A stretch of DNA of 64,000 nt, taken from contig CALZYE010000007.1 in the NCBI GenBank assembly GCA_945830395.1, positions 18,985 to 82,984 of the forward strand, read 5' to 3'. This DNA comes from an uncultured Clostridia bacterium (lineage in GTDB: Bacteria > Bacillota > Clostridia > Peptostreptococcales > Anaerovoracaceae). Within the stretch, counting starts at the first letter, position 1; each line of letters begins with the position of its first letter. This document shows, piece after piece, positions 51,218 through 59,249 of this stretch. The notes beneath the pieces were generated by a model. That model did not search any database. It was given only the letters and a program-made list of their open reading frames with translations, and had not been told where the DNA came from. A program made the position numbers and the translations under genes.

Positions 51218-52528
51218 CTATTTACCGATATAGCGGGATTCGATGTAGTATCTCTTTTCGTTAGCTTCTCCCATTGAGAATGTCTTTCTTGGAAGCGCTC
51301 CGTCTGCTGCAACTGCAGGGAAAAGAAGGGACTTATCCATTGCAGGAAGCATAAATCCGGCATTTCCCTCTTTTGCTGAAAGCATTTCGACTGCCGCAGT
51401 ACCGTGAATATAGTCTATGTCAGCGGACTCTCTCTCCTTAACCATTACATCAAGGGCGTTCTGCAGCGCTCCGACTTCCAGTTTGTTTGCAGGGGCTTCG
51501 ATTATAATCTGTCCTCTCTTATCCCCTGTGATGTATGGAACCGAAAAAGCACCCTCAGGGCAAGCTTCTCCCTCTGATGCAAGCCTTGCATCACCGTTCT
51601 GCGCCTTAAGAAGTTCAACTGTCTCCTTCACAAGCTCCATTCCGCTCTGTCCCTTCTTTGCGAAGATTACACGATGAATAGGCTCAAACACGATTCCCTC
51701 ATCGTGAATATTCTCGATTTCACAGAGTGCAAATCTTGCAGGATGAGTTTCGATTTCCTCCGGTGACAAAGTCTTTTTCAGGTTTTCCCAGTTCGTTTTA
51801 GCTGTGGCAAGGGAGTGATTTCCGTCTCCCATAGCTTGGAAAATCACCTTTCCGTCACCATATTTTGCTTCTGCCTTGTCAAACAATCTTGAAAGAGCTT
51901 CTTTCATTTTCTCCAGATCTTTCTCTTCAATGAAAGCACCCCTTACATGTCCGCCGTTCTTCATAAGCTCAGTATCGTAAATCTGCTTTTGAGGAACATT
52001 CTCCAGAGGTTCGATTACCGTTTTTTCCGGGTCATCAATGAGAATCAGAATGTGAGGAAGCTCGATGGGAGCACCTTCTCTGATTCTCAGGCGAGGCGGT
52101 ATGCGTTCAACTACAGTACCCTCGGTAGCACGGGTCAGAGAAGAAGAACCTTTATTAAAATCGTAGCTCTCCAAATCTGTGGCGATAACCAGTCCTATGC
52201 GACTTCTACCCTCTGCAGTTCTATGCACAAGCATACATCCTTTCGGCAGCTTCTGCAAAGTTCCGTCTTTCAGATATTTGTCCATCGTTTCTCTAATCTT
52301 TGCAATCTTTTCTGCTTCTCCGTCCTTTTCAAGATAGATTTCGGGAAGCATGAGGCGAAGTGTTGAAGGCGCATCTCCTACAATTTTTTCCGCCTCCTCC
52401 CAGTATTCCGGCTCCGATGTATACTGGTCACAGGCTACAACTGCCCATTTGCTGTAGTCTGTTCCATCTCTTGGAATCATCATTTCCGGAATATGGAAAC
52501 CGAATTTTCCCCAATCGTATGTTGACAT
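51218..52528 (-). CDS. DUF1015 family protein
   Basis: A 436-residue cytoplasmic protein of the DUF1015 family, common in anaerobes. Typical parts are KWAVVACDQYTSEPEYWEEAE, IPPRLRIREGAPIELPHILILIDDPE, VIFQAMGDGNHSLATAK and IDYIHGTAAVEM. The GDGNHSLATAK segment, with His and Lys, looks like an active or nucleotide-binding site, but the reaction is not established to my knowledge. The ATG has AAGGAGAATTA upstream. It is a single gene between a strong terminator and a decayed region. Confidence 0.87.
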   Translation of the reverse strand: MSTYDWGKFGFHIPEMMIPRDGTDYSKWAVVACDQYTSEPEYWEEAEKIVGDAPSTLRLMLPEIYLEKDGEAEKIAKIRETMDKYLKDGTLQKLPKGCMLVHRTAEGRSRIGLVIATDLESYDFNKGSSSLTRATEGTVVERIPPRLRIREGAPIELPHILILIDDPEKTVIEPLENVPQKQIYDTELMKNGGHVRGAFIEEKDLEKMKEALSRLFDKAEAKYGDGKVIFQAMGDGNHSLATAKTNWENLKKTLSPEEIETHPARFALCEIENIHDEGIVFEPIHRVIFAKKGQSGMELVKETVELLKAQNGDARLASEGEACPEGAFSVPYITGDKRGQIIIEAPANKLEVGALQNALDVMVKERESADIDYIHGTAAVEMLSAKEGNAGFMLPAMDKSLLFPAVAADGALPRKTFSMGEANEKRYYIESRYIGK

Positions 52529-52695
52529 ATTAATTCTCCTTATCGTTAAAAAGCGTTATTTTCCTACACTCAAAATTATAGTGGCTGAACGGGGAAAAAT
52601 CAAGGTATTGTTCCTTCTTGCAAGGTCTCTTTTTTCAGATAACGGATCTTATATTTTTCCACAATATCCGTCTCATTCAAACTCTCTGTTCCTTT

Positions 52696-53055
52696 TCAGC
52701 AGCGACAGAACATTCTCCCTCGCATACTTTTTAATGACCGCAAAAAATTTTTCATTGAGAGGTATAAATTCAAACTCGTAACAGTAAAAAGCAACAGCCC
52801 CATCAGCATTATTATGATTATACTGAAATTCATAGAGTCAGCGAACTTATCAAAAGCTTTAATAGTATATTCCACGCTATACTTTTCGGATTCTAATTTT
52901 TTTGCAATGCTTTCAACATCATCCAAGTCAAAAACATATACAAAAATTCTCGACACTGCTTTTGTCCCTAAATCCTCCCCTTTGTCATATTTCGACACAA
53001 ATCGGTTCCATCCGATACCGTAGCATTTGTTAACAATATATTTAAATTCTTCTAA
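52696..53055 (-). pseudogene. Remnant of an FtsX-type ABC-transporter permease
   Basis: An open frame begins right after a stop at 53058 with no start codon fitting a gene (LEEFKYIVNKCYG...), continues through an extracytoplasmic piece (RIFVYVFDLDDVESIAKKL) into one membrane span (FSIIIIMLMGLLLFTVTSLNLYL) and ends in KNFLRSLKSMRG before losing sense. This matches the part of an MacB/FtsX permease just before the conserved LKSMG-like core; the ATPase part and the last spans are missing. The annotated-looking frame from 52998 is thus a fragment, not a gene. Confidence 0.65.
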
Positions 53056-53062
53056 TCATTCT

Positions 53063-54211
53063 TTATAATATTGTTCCTTCTGAAAGAATATCGACATACT
53101 TTCTATATACATACTGTTTATAGCGTTTCTTCTCTTCTACAAGTTCCAGTATTTCAAGTTCTGTCAATGTTTCAAGTAATTTATTTACCGTTGGTTTACT
53201 TAAATCTGATAAACGTCTGATATCTTCCGTTTCCAAAAATGGATGCTTTAACAGGTAATCATATACCAAAAGAAGATTTGAAATATTTCCCTTGGGTATA
53301 TTACGAATTTTTTCAATATCAGCCTTTTTTAACTCTATAATTTTTTGAATAGATGAAATTGCATCTTCGGATATTTCACATATACCTTCTATGAAAAATT
53401 TAATCCATTCTTCAAATTCTCCCTTGATACGAACATTATTCAATAATTCATAATATCTGTTTCTATTTTTTTTAAAAAAGTAACTTAAATACAAAACGGG
53501 ATATTCAATCAACCCTCGCTCTTTTAAAAACAATACAATAAGTAATCTTCCTATTCTCCCGTTACCATCCAAAAAAGGATGTATTGTTTCAAATTGATAG
53601 TGAATCAAAGCAATTTTTATCAGATTTGGAATAAAGTTATCTTCATGTATATATTTCTCTAAATCACTTAAGGACTTTTCCATTTCACCGGGAGAAGGAG
53701 GAACAAAACTTGCTGTATTTAATGTGCATCCTGCATATCCAATCCAATTTTGAGATTTCCTAAACTCTCCGGGTAATTTTTCATTACCTCTAACACCTGA
53801 TAATAAAATAGAATGAGTTTCTTTAATTAACCTCATACATAAGGGGAACTCTTCTAATCTTTTAAATGCATAATTTGTTGCTTTTATATAATTAACAATT
53901 TCTTCAGTATCTTTTATTTTTTCATTTTTTCTATCTTTTTGTAAAACATCAATCAGTGAAGCCTGTGTCCCTTCTATTTGTGAACTAATAACTGCTTCTT
54001 TTTGCACATACATGGATACAAACAGATCAATATCCGGTAATGTAGTTGCCATACCGTCTAATCTTCCTAAAAGAAGATAAGCCCTATTTATTAAATTCTG
54101 AAGTTCTTCGTCTATGTTAAATTTCAAATATTTTAAATCATGAGGAACAAAACATTCATAATCACTTTGCATCCTCTTTAAAACACCTGCTCTATCCGTT
54201 TCTAATTTCAT
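53063..54211 (-). CDS. fic: Fic-family protein with winged-helix C-terminus
   Basis: A 382-residue protein, probably an adenylylating (AMP-transferring) enzyme. An N-terminal Fic_N segment carries SSQIEG, matching the self-inhibiting S/T-x3-E-G/N helix. The Fic domain has the complete motif HPFLDGNGRIGR near residue 215, with its catalytic His. The last ~75 residues form a winged helix-turn-helix (IRRLSDLSKPTVNKLLETL). ATG at 54211 follows AAAGGATTGG. The gene is clearly more A/T-rich than its housekeeping neighbours and lies between two decayed genes, so recent transfer is plausible. No antitoxin-like partner is adjacent. The target is unknown. Confidence 0.92.
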   Translation of the reverse strand: MKLETDRAGVLKRMQSDYECFVPHDLKYLKFNIDEELQNLINRAYLLLGRLDGMATTLPDIDLFVSMYVQKEAVISSQIEGTQASLIDVLQKDRKNEKIKDTEEIVNYIKATNYAFKRLEEFPLCMRLIKETHSILLSGVRGNEKLPGEFRKSQNWIGYAGCTLNTASFVPPSPGEMEKSLSDLEKYIHEDNFIPNLIKIALIHYQFETIHPFLDGNGRIGRLLIVLFLKERGLIEYPVLYLSYFFKKNRNRYYELLNNVRIKGEFEEWIKFFIEGICEISEDAISSIQKIIELKKADIEKIRNIPKGNISNLLLVYDYLLKHPFLETEDIRRLSDLSKPTVNKLLETLTELEILELVEEKKRYKQYVYRKYVDILSEGTIL

Positions 54212-54237
54212 AATTCCAATCCTTTAAGTTAAATTTA

Positions 54238-54321
54238 TTTTACTTAGCTCAAGTATATCAGGTTTAAGTAAAATTTTCAATCATTTTTATTACTTATGGC
54301 ATTCGTTGTTTTCCTAAGTAA
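54238..54321. promoter_or_regulatory. Two copies of TTACTTA-N18-TAAGTAA at the fic promoter
   Basis: Copy 1: arms TTTTACTTA (54238-54246) and TAAGTAAAA (54265-54273). Copy 2: arms TTACTTA (54290-54296) and TAAGTAA (54315-54321). Both have exactly 18 bases between arms, and the centres are 50 bases apart. Copy 1 surrounds the -10 box of fic; copy 2 lies upstream of the -35. This is a typical layout for a repressor that binds twice; the winged helix of the Fic protein itself is the nearest candidate. Confidence 0.65.
54252..54280 (-). promoter_or_regulatory. Promoter of fic
   Basis: On the - strand TTGAAA (54280-54275), 17 bases, TATACT (54257-54252), the latter preceded by TGA as an extended -10. 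Near-consensus. The start point would fall near 54245, about 35 bases before the ATG. Confidence 0.75.
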
Positions 54322-54362
54322 ACTTTTTTATCATAAACCATACTCTTTAATTTCGTTTTATA

Positions 54363-54702
54363 TTATAATTCCCTCGAAATCGAGGCAAAACCAAAAGAAT
54401 TGGAGTTGCCTGCGGTACAATACTTGAGATTATCTATAAAGGTATATATTGAATAATTATTCGCTCCGAAAACTTTTGTACTATGATTTTTTAATTCATA
54501 TTCACATAAATCCTGGTTATAAAAGTCTATCAGCAGTTTACTCCCCTTTGCTGCAACAATTCTTTCATAATCAAATTTCACTTTTTCACCATTGCCGGCA
54601 TTTTTACTGCAGGAAGACAATATTAACGCAAGCAGAGGCAGAAATATAAATATTATAATCAGGATTTTTCTGCGCTACTGACATCATATAATTCTTATTC
54701 AT
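54363..54702 (-). pseudogene. Frameshifted small lipoprotein
   Basis: ATG at 54702 with AGGGAGGGACAGA upstream opens a frame that soon loses sense. One base out of register, another frame encodes KILIIIFIFLPLLALILSSC, a lipoprotein signal with its Cys, followed by about 80 residues (KNAGNGEKVKFDYERIV...) to the stop at 54363. No start codon exists in the second frame before the signal. A single-base change in the A-run near 54675 (GCAGAAAAATCC) explains both. The gene is broken, or the base is a sequence error. The mature part is of no family that I know. Confidence 0.6.
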
Positions 54703-54754
54703 TCTGTCCCTCCCTCAATACTTCTTAAGCCGTCTGAAATTTTATCTGCTTCTT

Positions 54755-55519
54755 CTACAAATCCAAAATGTCCCTGAAAACTTCTGAGGCAATCATAAGA
54801 CCTGCGGCTCCGGGAACGAAAGCCGATGAGCCCGGTACGGATTTTCTCTGTTTCTTCACATCTGCCTTTTTCGTATAATTCCCATCATCCTGAGCTTGCA
54901 TGGGCTTTATCGGAGGCTCCGTCGAGTATACTACTTTGAGGCGTTTCACACCTCTTTCCCTAAGCTCCTTTCGCAAAACCTTTGCAAGAGGATCCATCTG
55001 GGTCTTATAAATATCGGTGCATACAAGTTTTCCCGGGTCAAGGCGATTACCACATCCCATAGCGGAAATTATGGGAACCCCATGTGCCTGTGCCTGTATA
55101 ACAAGGTCAATCTTTGCAGAAACCGTATCTATGGCATCCACTATATAGTTAAACTCACCGAAAGGAATCTCGCCGCTCATTTCCGGTAAATAAAATGTTT
55201 CATAGGTGTTTACCTGAATATCCGGATCGATGGCTTTTATTCTCGCCTGTGCAACATTGACCTTGGATTTGTCAAGGTTCTCCCCCGTTGCGATTATCTG
55301 CCTGTTGAGGTTGCTCTCTGCAACTGTATCATTGTCTATCAAATCCAGCGTGCCGACGCCGCTTCTTGCAAGGGCTTCCATAACATATCCGCCTACGCCT
55401 CCCACGCCGAATATGGCGATTCGCATTTTTCTGAAGCGCTGAAGAGGCTCAGTTCCCACCAGCATTTCTGTTCTTGCCAGATGGGGCGGGGCTTTGCCTT
55501 CATTTTTGCTTACGCTCAT
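54755..55519 (-). CDS. tcdA: tRNA threonylcarbamoyladenosine dehydratase
   Basis: A 254-residue E1-like enzyme of the ThiF/MoeB type that cyclises t6A of tRNA to ct6A with ATP. The Rossmann ATP site IAIFGVGGVGGYVMEALARSG, LIDNDTVAESNLNRQ (Asp/Arg/Asn of the adenylation site) and VDAIDTVSAKIDL are clear, and the TcdA-type C-terminus PGSSAFVPGAAGL is present. The usual CxxC zinc pairs of MoeB are absent, which fits TcdA. The ATG overlaps cbiK's TGA by 4 bases with GGAGAAG upstream. Confidence 0.92.
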   Translation of the reverse strand: MSVSKNEGKAPPHLARTEMLVGTEPLQRFRKMRIAIFGVGGVGGYVMEALARSGVGTLDLIDNDTVAESNLNRQIIATGENLDKSKVNVAQARIKAIDPDIQVNTYETFYLPEMSGEIPFGEFNYIVDAIDTVSAKIDLVIQAQAHGVPIISAMGCGNRLDPGKLVCTDIYKTQMDPLAKVLRKELRERGVKRLKVVYSTEPPIKPMQAQDDGNYTKKADVKKQRKSVPGSSAFVPGAAGLMIASEVFRDILDL

Positions 55520-56292
55520 AATGACTTCTCCTTTGCGTGTTTTATAAATATTTTCCTTATTTCCTCGTATTCTCCAAGTCCTTTCTTAATGCAGGAAACC
55601 TGAAATCCCGCTCTTTTCAAAACAGACTTGCAGCTGTCTTCGTTATCTGAGAAAATATCATTATTTGCATGATCACCTGCCACTATGAGAAATGGAGCAA
55701 GCCAAACCCTCTCCGCCCTTACAACCTCAAGCTTTGGAATTGCCGTCTCAATCCCCTCTTCGCCCTCGATGGTCGTGATAAAAATATTTTCAAGTCCTCC
55801 ATCACGGAAGCTTTTTTCCAGCTTCTTGTAGACCCGGTCAACTCTGTGCTTAGTTCCGTGTCCCACCAAGATTACCGCTTCAGAAGGCTTTACATAGGAA
55901 AAAATCTCCTTGACAGCTGTCTGCATGTCCGCAAAACTCTTTTCGCCGTGCAGCAGCGCATCGCCTATCCTCACCTTCTCGAAAAAATCGCTGTGCCTGC
56001 AAAACTCTTCCCTTATCTTATTATCCTCAAAACCATTTAAAATATGAGTAGGCTGAACCAAAACATCTTTTATTCCATCGGCATGAAGTCTTTCTACAGC
56101 CTGCTGAATATGGTCAAGTTCAATACCGTCACGCTCTCTTATCTTCTTCAAAATCATTTTGCTGGTCCAAGCCTTATAGAATTTCCTGTCCGGAAATGCA
56201 TCCGCCAAATCAGCCTCAATTTTGTCTAAAGTAAGCTTTCCGGTTTCCACATAGGATGTTCCGAAGCTCACCACAAGCAGTCCTTTTTCCAT
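55516..56292 (-). CDS. cbiK: Sirohydrochlorin cobaltochelatase (CbiK type)
   Basis: A 258-residue class II chelatase that inserts cobalt (possibly nickel or iron) into sirohydrochlorin. GLLVVSFGTSYVET opens the protein; LVQPTHILNGFE and VILVGHGTKHRVD carry the two metal-binding His. No signal peptide is present, so it acts in the cytoplasm. Start at 56292 with GGAGG; the earlier start adds 11 residues. No other cobalamin gene lies in the window, so the product may serve another tetrapyrrole need. It overlaps tcdA and follows the ABC-2 genes by 47 bases. Confidence 0.9.
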   Translation of the reverse strand: MEKGLLVVSFGTSYVETGKLTLDKIEADLADAFPDRKFYKAWTSKMILKKIRERDGIELDHIQQAVERLHADGIKDVLVQPTHILNGFEDNKIREEFCRHSDFFEKVRIGDALLHGEKSFADMQTAVKEIFSYVKPSEAVILVGHGTKHRVDRVYKKLEKSFRDGGLENIFITTIEGEEGIETAIPKLEVVRAERVWLAPFLIVAGDHANNDIFSDNEDSCKSVLKRAGFQVSCIKKGLGEYEEIRKIFIKHAKEKSL

Positions 56293-56339
56293 AAAAACCT
56301 CCATTCCGCCGCCTGTTTGCGGCACAAATATTAATAAGC

Positions 56340-57071
56340 CTACAGGTTTTTCTTCTTATATATAAAATTCACCGATATAAGCGAAAAAATCACAAGATAT
56401 GATACAAGCACCAAAATTCCAAATGCTCCCGGAGCCTGCCCGTGGGCGATTCCCCTAATCATTGCGCTTGCCTGAGACAGCGGCAGAATATTTACAACCT
56501 CTCTGAATCCTGACGGCATCTGATCTGTGGAAAAAAATGTGTTGCACAGAAACGACATGGGCATGATTATATACGAGGTAAACCTCGGTGCATCGGTGTA
56601 ACTCTTTGCCAGAAAAGAAAGGGTCAGAGCGATTGTAGAGAAAACAAGGCCGTTCAAAAACATTATTCCAAAGGAAAGTGCGTTGAATATAAGCCCTGTG
56701 TGGATGGGGTATACCAAAATCAAAATCATGACCGCCGCATAGATTCCCCGCAGGCTTCCTCCTATAATCTGCCCTACGATGAACTGCCAAAGAGGAGTCG
56801 GCGACACCATAACCTGATCCAGAGCCTTCTCGTAAAGCCTTTGTACGCTCATGTTCTGAGCAACTGCACTGAAACTTCCCGTCATGGTTGACATGGCAAC
56901 GATACCGGGAATAAGAAAATTCAGATAGGGTTCACCGTGTGAGGTGGTCTGAATTCCCATTCCGAATATTATCAGATACATGAGGGGCGAAACCATCGCC
57001 GCCAAAGTAATCTTATAAAAATCTCTCTTAAATTCCGTCCATTTTTCCCAAAGAACAGTTATGATTCCCAT
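56340..57071 (-). CDS. ABC-2 type transporter permease
   Basis: A 243-residue membrane protein with six spans, of the DrrB/ABC-2 type. GMGIQTTSHGEPYLNFLIPGIVAMSTMTGSF and the later PMSFLCNTFFSTDQMPSGFREVVNILPLS fit the family, which exports drugs, lipids or polysaccharides. The ATG has GGAGAATTG upstream. It follows the ATPase gene by 9 bases. The substrate is unknown; the run with cbiK suggests, but does not show, a tetrapyrrole or metal link. Confidence 0.9.
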   Translation of the reverse strand: MGIITVLWEKWTEFKRDFYKITLAAMVSPLMYLIIFGMGIQTTSHGEPYLNFLIPGIVAMSTMTGSFSAVAQNMSVQRLYEKALDQVMVSPTPLWQFIVGQIIGGSLRGIYAAVMILILVYPIHTGLIFNALSFGIMFLNGLVFSTIALTLSFLAKSYTDAPRFTSYIIMPMSFLCNTFFSTDQMPSGFREVVNILPLSQASAMIRGIAHGQAPGAFGILVLVSYLVIFSLISVNFIYKKKNL

Positions 57072-57080
57072 ACAATTCTC

Positions 57081-57923
57081 CTATTTTTTCATCAAAGATC
57101 TTCCGATACGCTCTACGAACACATCTTCCAAGTTAGTGTCTCTCATGGAAGCTTTGCCCTCCAAGTTCCTTATATACTCGATTGCATCATCTCTGGTGGT
57201 AAAGAACCGGGATTTTGTCATATTTTCCTGAAAAACATCTACCGCAAAGGCTCCAAGACTCTCAATCATCTTCTGAGGGCTGTCTACAGCATCAAGCCTT
57301 CCCTTGTTTATAAGTGCAACTCTGTCACAGAGAGACTGAGCCTCCTCCATATAATGAGTGGTCAGAATAATGGTCATATCCTTTCCGTTCACCTGCCTGA
57401 GAAGATTCCACATCTGCCTTCTGGAAAGTGCGTCCATTCCGGCAGTAGGTTCATCTAAAAGCAGAATCTCAGGGTCAATCATAAGCGCTCTGCATATCAT
57501 GAGCTTACGCTTCATTCCTCCCGAAAGATGCCTTACAATCTTTCTTCTGTGGTCTATCAAGCCGCTAAATTCAAGGAGTTTTTCGGTTTTCTCCTTAATG
57601 TCCTTCTTCTTCATAAAGTAGAGTCTTCCCTGATATTCCATAACCTCATCCATTGTCATGTCCTGTCTCATGGAATACTCCTGAGTTATAACGCTGAGTT
57701 TTCTCTTTTCCTCTGAATTTTTCCTGGTAAGAGGCTTTCCGTCTATCAAAATCTTCCCCTCAGTAGGCAGAAGAACCGTACTCATCATGCTTATCGTGGT
57801 GGTTTTCCCTGCGCCGTTTGGTCCCAAAAGTCCAAAGAACTCTCCTGTCTTTACGGTGAGATTCAAATCCTCCACGGCAGTATATTCACCAAATTTCTTA
57901 GTCAGATGGCTTATCTCTATCAT
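57081..57923 (-). CDS. ABC transporter ATP-binding protein
   Basis: A 280-residue ATPase of the DrrA type, partner of the ABC-2 permease. Walker A GPNGAGKTTT (about 35-44), the Q-loop region, signature HLSGGMKRKL, Walker B ILLLDEPTAGMD and the His switch TTHYMEEA are complete. The C-terminal part (FFTTRDDAIEYIRNLEGKA) is the DrrA-like tail. The ATG has GGAGAAATTTA upstream. Divergent from the secreted two-domain protein at 57982. Confidence 0.93.
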   Translation of the reverse strand: MIEISHLTKKFGEYTAVEDLNLTVKTGEFFGLLGPNGAGKTTTISMMSTVLLPTEGKILIDGKPLTRKNSEEKRKLSVITQEYSMRQDMTMDEVMEYQGRLYFMKKKDIKEKTEKLLEFSGLIDHRRKIVRHLSGGMKRKLMICRALMIDPEILLLDEPTAGMDALSRRQMWNLLRQVNGKDMTIILTTHYMEEAQSLCDRVALINKGRLDAVDSPQKMIESLGAFAVDVFQENMTKSRFFTTRDDAIEYIRNLEGKASMRDTNLEDVFVERIGRSLMKK

Positions 57924-57947
57924 TAAATTTCTCCTCTATTTTATCGG

Positions 57948-57975
57948 TTGCTCCCCCTACTTATTATGATATAAT
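57948..57975 (+). promoter_or_regulatory. Promoter with start point at the ATG of the surface protein
   Basis: TTGCTC (57948-57953), 16 bases, TATAAT (57970-57975) with TGA before it, an extended -10. The usual distance puts the mRNA start at or next to the ATG at 57982, so the message may have no leader. Confidence 0.6.
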
Positions 57976-57981
57976 GAAGAC

Positions 57982-59076
57982 ATGAAAAAAATAATTTACT
58001 CATGCACAACAAAATACATATGGGCTATAGTTTTCACCATTATCCTTTCCATCATCTTTACAGGAGAGGACAGCTTCGCGGCTTCCAAAAAATCGATTCT
58101 GAAGTACGGAATGACTCCAATTTCTCCTTCAGAAATCAATGAGGGAACCTACGATATAAAAGTTGTAACCGACTCAGCTTATTTTACCATAACTAAGGCT
58201 GAATTGGTTGTAAAAAACGGAAAAATGAAAGCCAAAATAACATTGTCAAGCAAAAGCTACCTGTATGTCTACCCCGGCGATTCCGCCGATGCAAAATTTG
58301 ACGAGGAGTCTAATTATATCAAGGGGAAAGAGCAAAACGGAGTATCCACCTTTCTCATCTCCGTACCTGCGCTGAACAAGCCCTTTCCTTGTGCCGCTTT
58401 CAGCAAAAGGCGAAAAAAATGGTACGATAGAAATCTTCTCTTCGATGCCTCAAGCCTTCCGAAAAAGGCAGCAGATTTCGATTTGCCTAATTACGATGCC
58501 ATTGCAAAGGCCATGGAAAAATACAAAGGCGAAAACAAGAATAAAAAAAATGAATCCAAAACTTCAGGCTCATCTGCAGATTCTGCCGATTCTAAGTCCG
58601 AAAATTACAAAGCTTTGGGGAAAAATACGAAACCTGTTTCTATCCCGGGAAAAAAAGACGGCAGCTACTCTATAGAAGTATCCATGACCGGAGGCAGCGG
58701 AAGGGCTTCCGTAAGTTCTCCTACATGGCTTACAATAAAAGACGGCAAGGCCTACGCCAAGCTTCTGTGGAGCAGCAGTCACTACGACTACATCATAGTC
58801 GGAGGAAAGAAATTCAATAACGAAACCACTGACGGAGGGAGTTCCACATTTACAATTCCCATTACCGCATTGAACAAACCTATGCCCATTATTGCAGACA
58901 CCACCGCCATGGGAAATCCCGTGGAAATCGCCTACGACCTTACCTTCTACGAAGATTCCATTGCAGGCAAAAACATGGTTCCTCAGGAAGCTGCAAAGAA
59001 TGTTCTAATTGCAGCGCTTATAATTATCGTTTTAGGTGGGATTATAAATCATTTCATAAAAAAACGGAGGGGATAA
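57982..59076 (+). CDS. Secreted membrane-anchored protein with two related domains
   Basis: A 364-residue protein. A signal peptide ends near SFAA (about 34). Two related domains follow: one from ~50 (EGTYDIKVVTD, ELVVKNGKMKAKITLSS, YLYVYPG) and one from ~225 (DGSYSIEVSMTGGSGRASV, LTIKDGKAYAKLLWSSSHYDYI), each ending in a STF.I.V..LNKP segment. They are joined by a charged Lys/Glu/Ser linker. A C-terminal span and KKRRG anchor it without a sortase motif. The domains look like those of clostridial surface proteins found beside metal or haem uptake genes; the domain name is uncertain, and ligand binding is inferred. Confidence 0.75.
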   Translation: MKKIIYSCTTKYIWAIVFTIILSIIFTGEDSFAASKKSILKYGMTPISPSEINEGTYDIKVVTDSAYFTITKAELVVKNGKMKAKITLSSKSYLYVYPGDSADAKFDEESNYIKGKEQNGVSTFLISVPALNKPFPCAAFSKRRKKWYDRNLLFDASSLPKKAADFDLPNYDAIAKAMEKYKGENKNKKNESKTSGSSADSADSKSENYKALGKNTKPVSIPGKKDGSYSIEVSMTGGSGRASVSSPTWLTIKDGKAYAKLLWSSSHYDYIIVGGKKFNNETTDGGSSTFTIPITALNKPMPIIADTTAMGNPVEIAYDLTFYEDSIAGKNMVPQEAAKNVLIAALIIIVLGGIINHFIKKRRG

Positions 59077-59197
59077 AGGAAGGAAATAAGGTCAAAAGAT
59101 AAGAACGAACGGTAAAGATAAACAATAATGGCAGGAAAATATGACCTGCAGCTGAAACACATTTTCTAAGAGACTACCCCATTGCCGCGCAAACTTA

Positions 59198-59230
59198 ACA
59201 GGGAGATGGAGTCAAAATCCATCTCCCTGT
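59198..59230. terminator. Terminator between convergent genes
   Basis: A 13-bp perfect stem (59198-59210 with 59218-59230) with a 7-base loop, followed on + by ATTTATTTTT. It ends the two-domain surface gene on + and the CAP-domain gene on -. Confidence 0.8.
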
Positions 59231-59249
59231 ATTTATTTTTGAAATTCTT

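Noticed and set aside
52673..52845. A second overlapping frame (ADGAVAFYCYEFEF...LLKRNREFE) on the - strand
   Set aside because: It looks protein-like but has no start codon or ribosome site and overlaps the clear permease fragment in another frame; kept only as an uncertainty.
53063..54211. Classical Fic-type toxin-antitoxin pair
   Set aside because: The inhibitory SSQIEG helix is inside the Fic protein and no small antitoxin gene is adjacent; it is better read as a self-inhibited enzyme.
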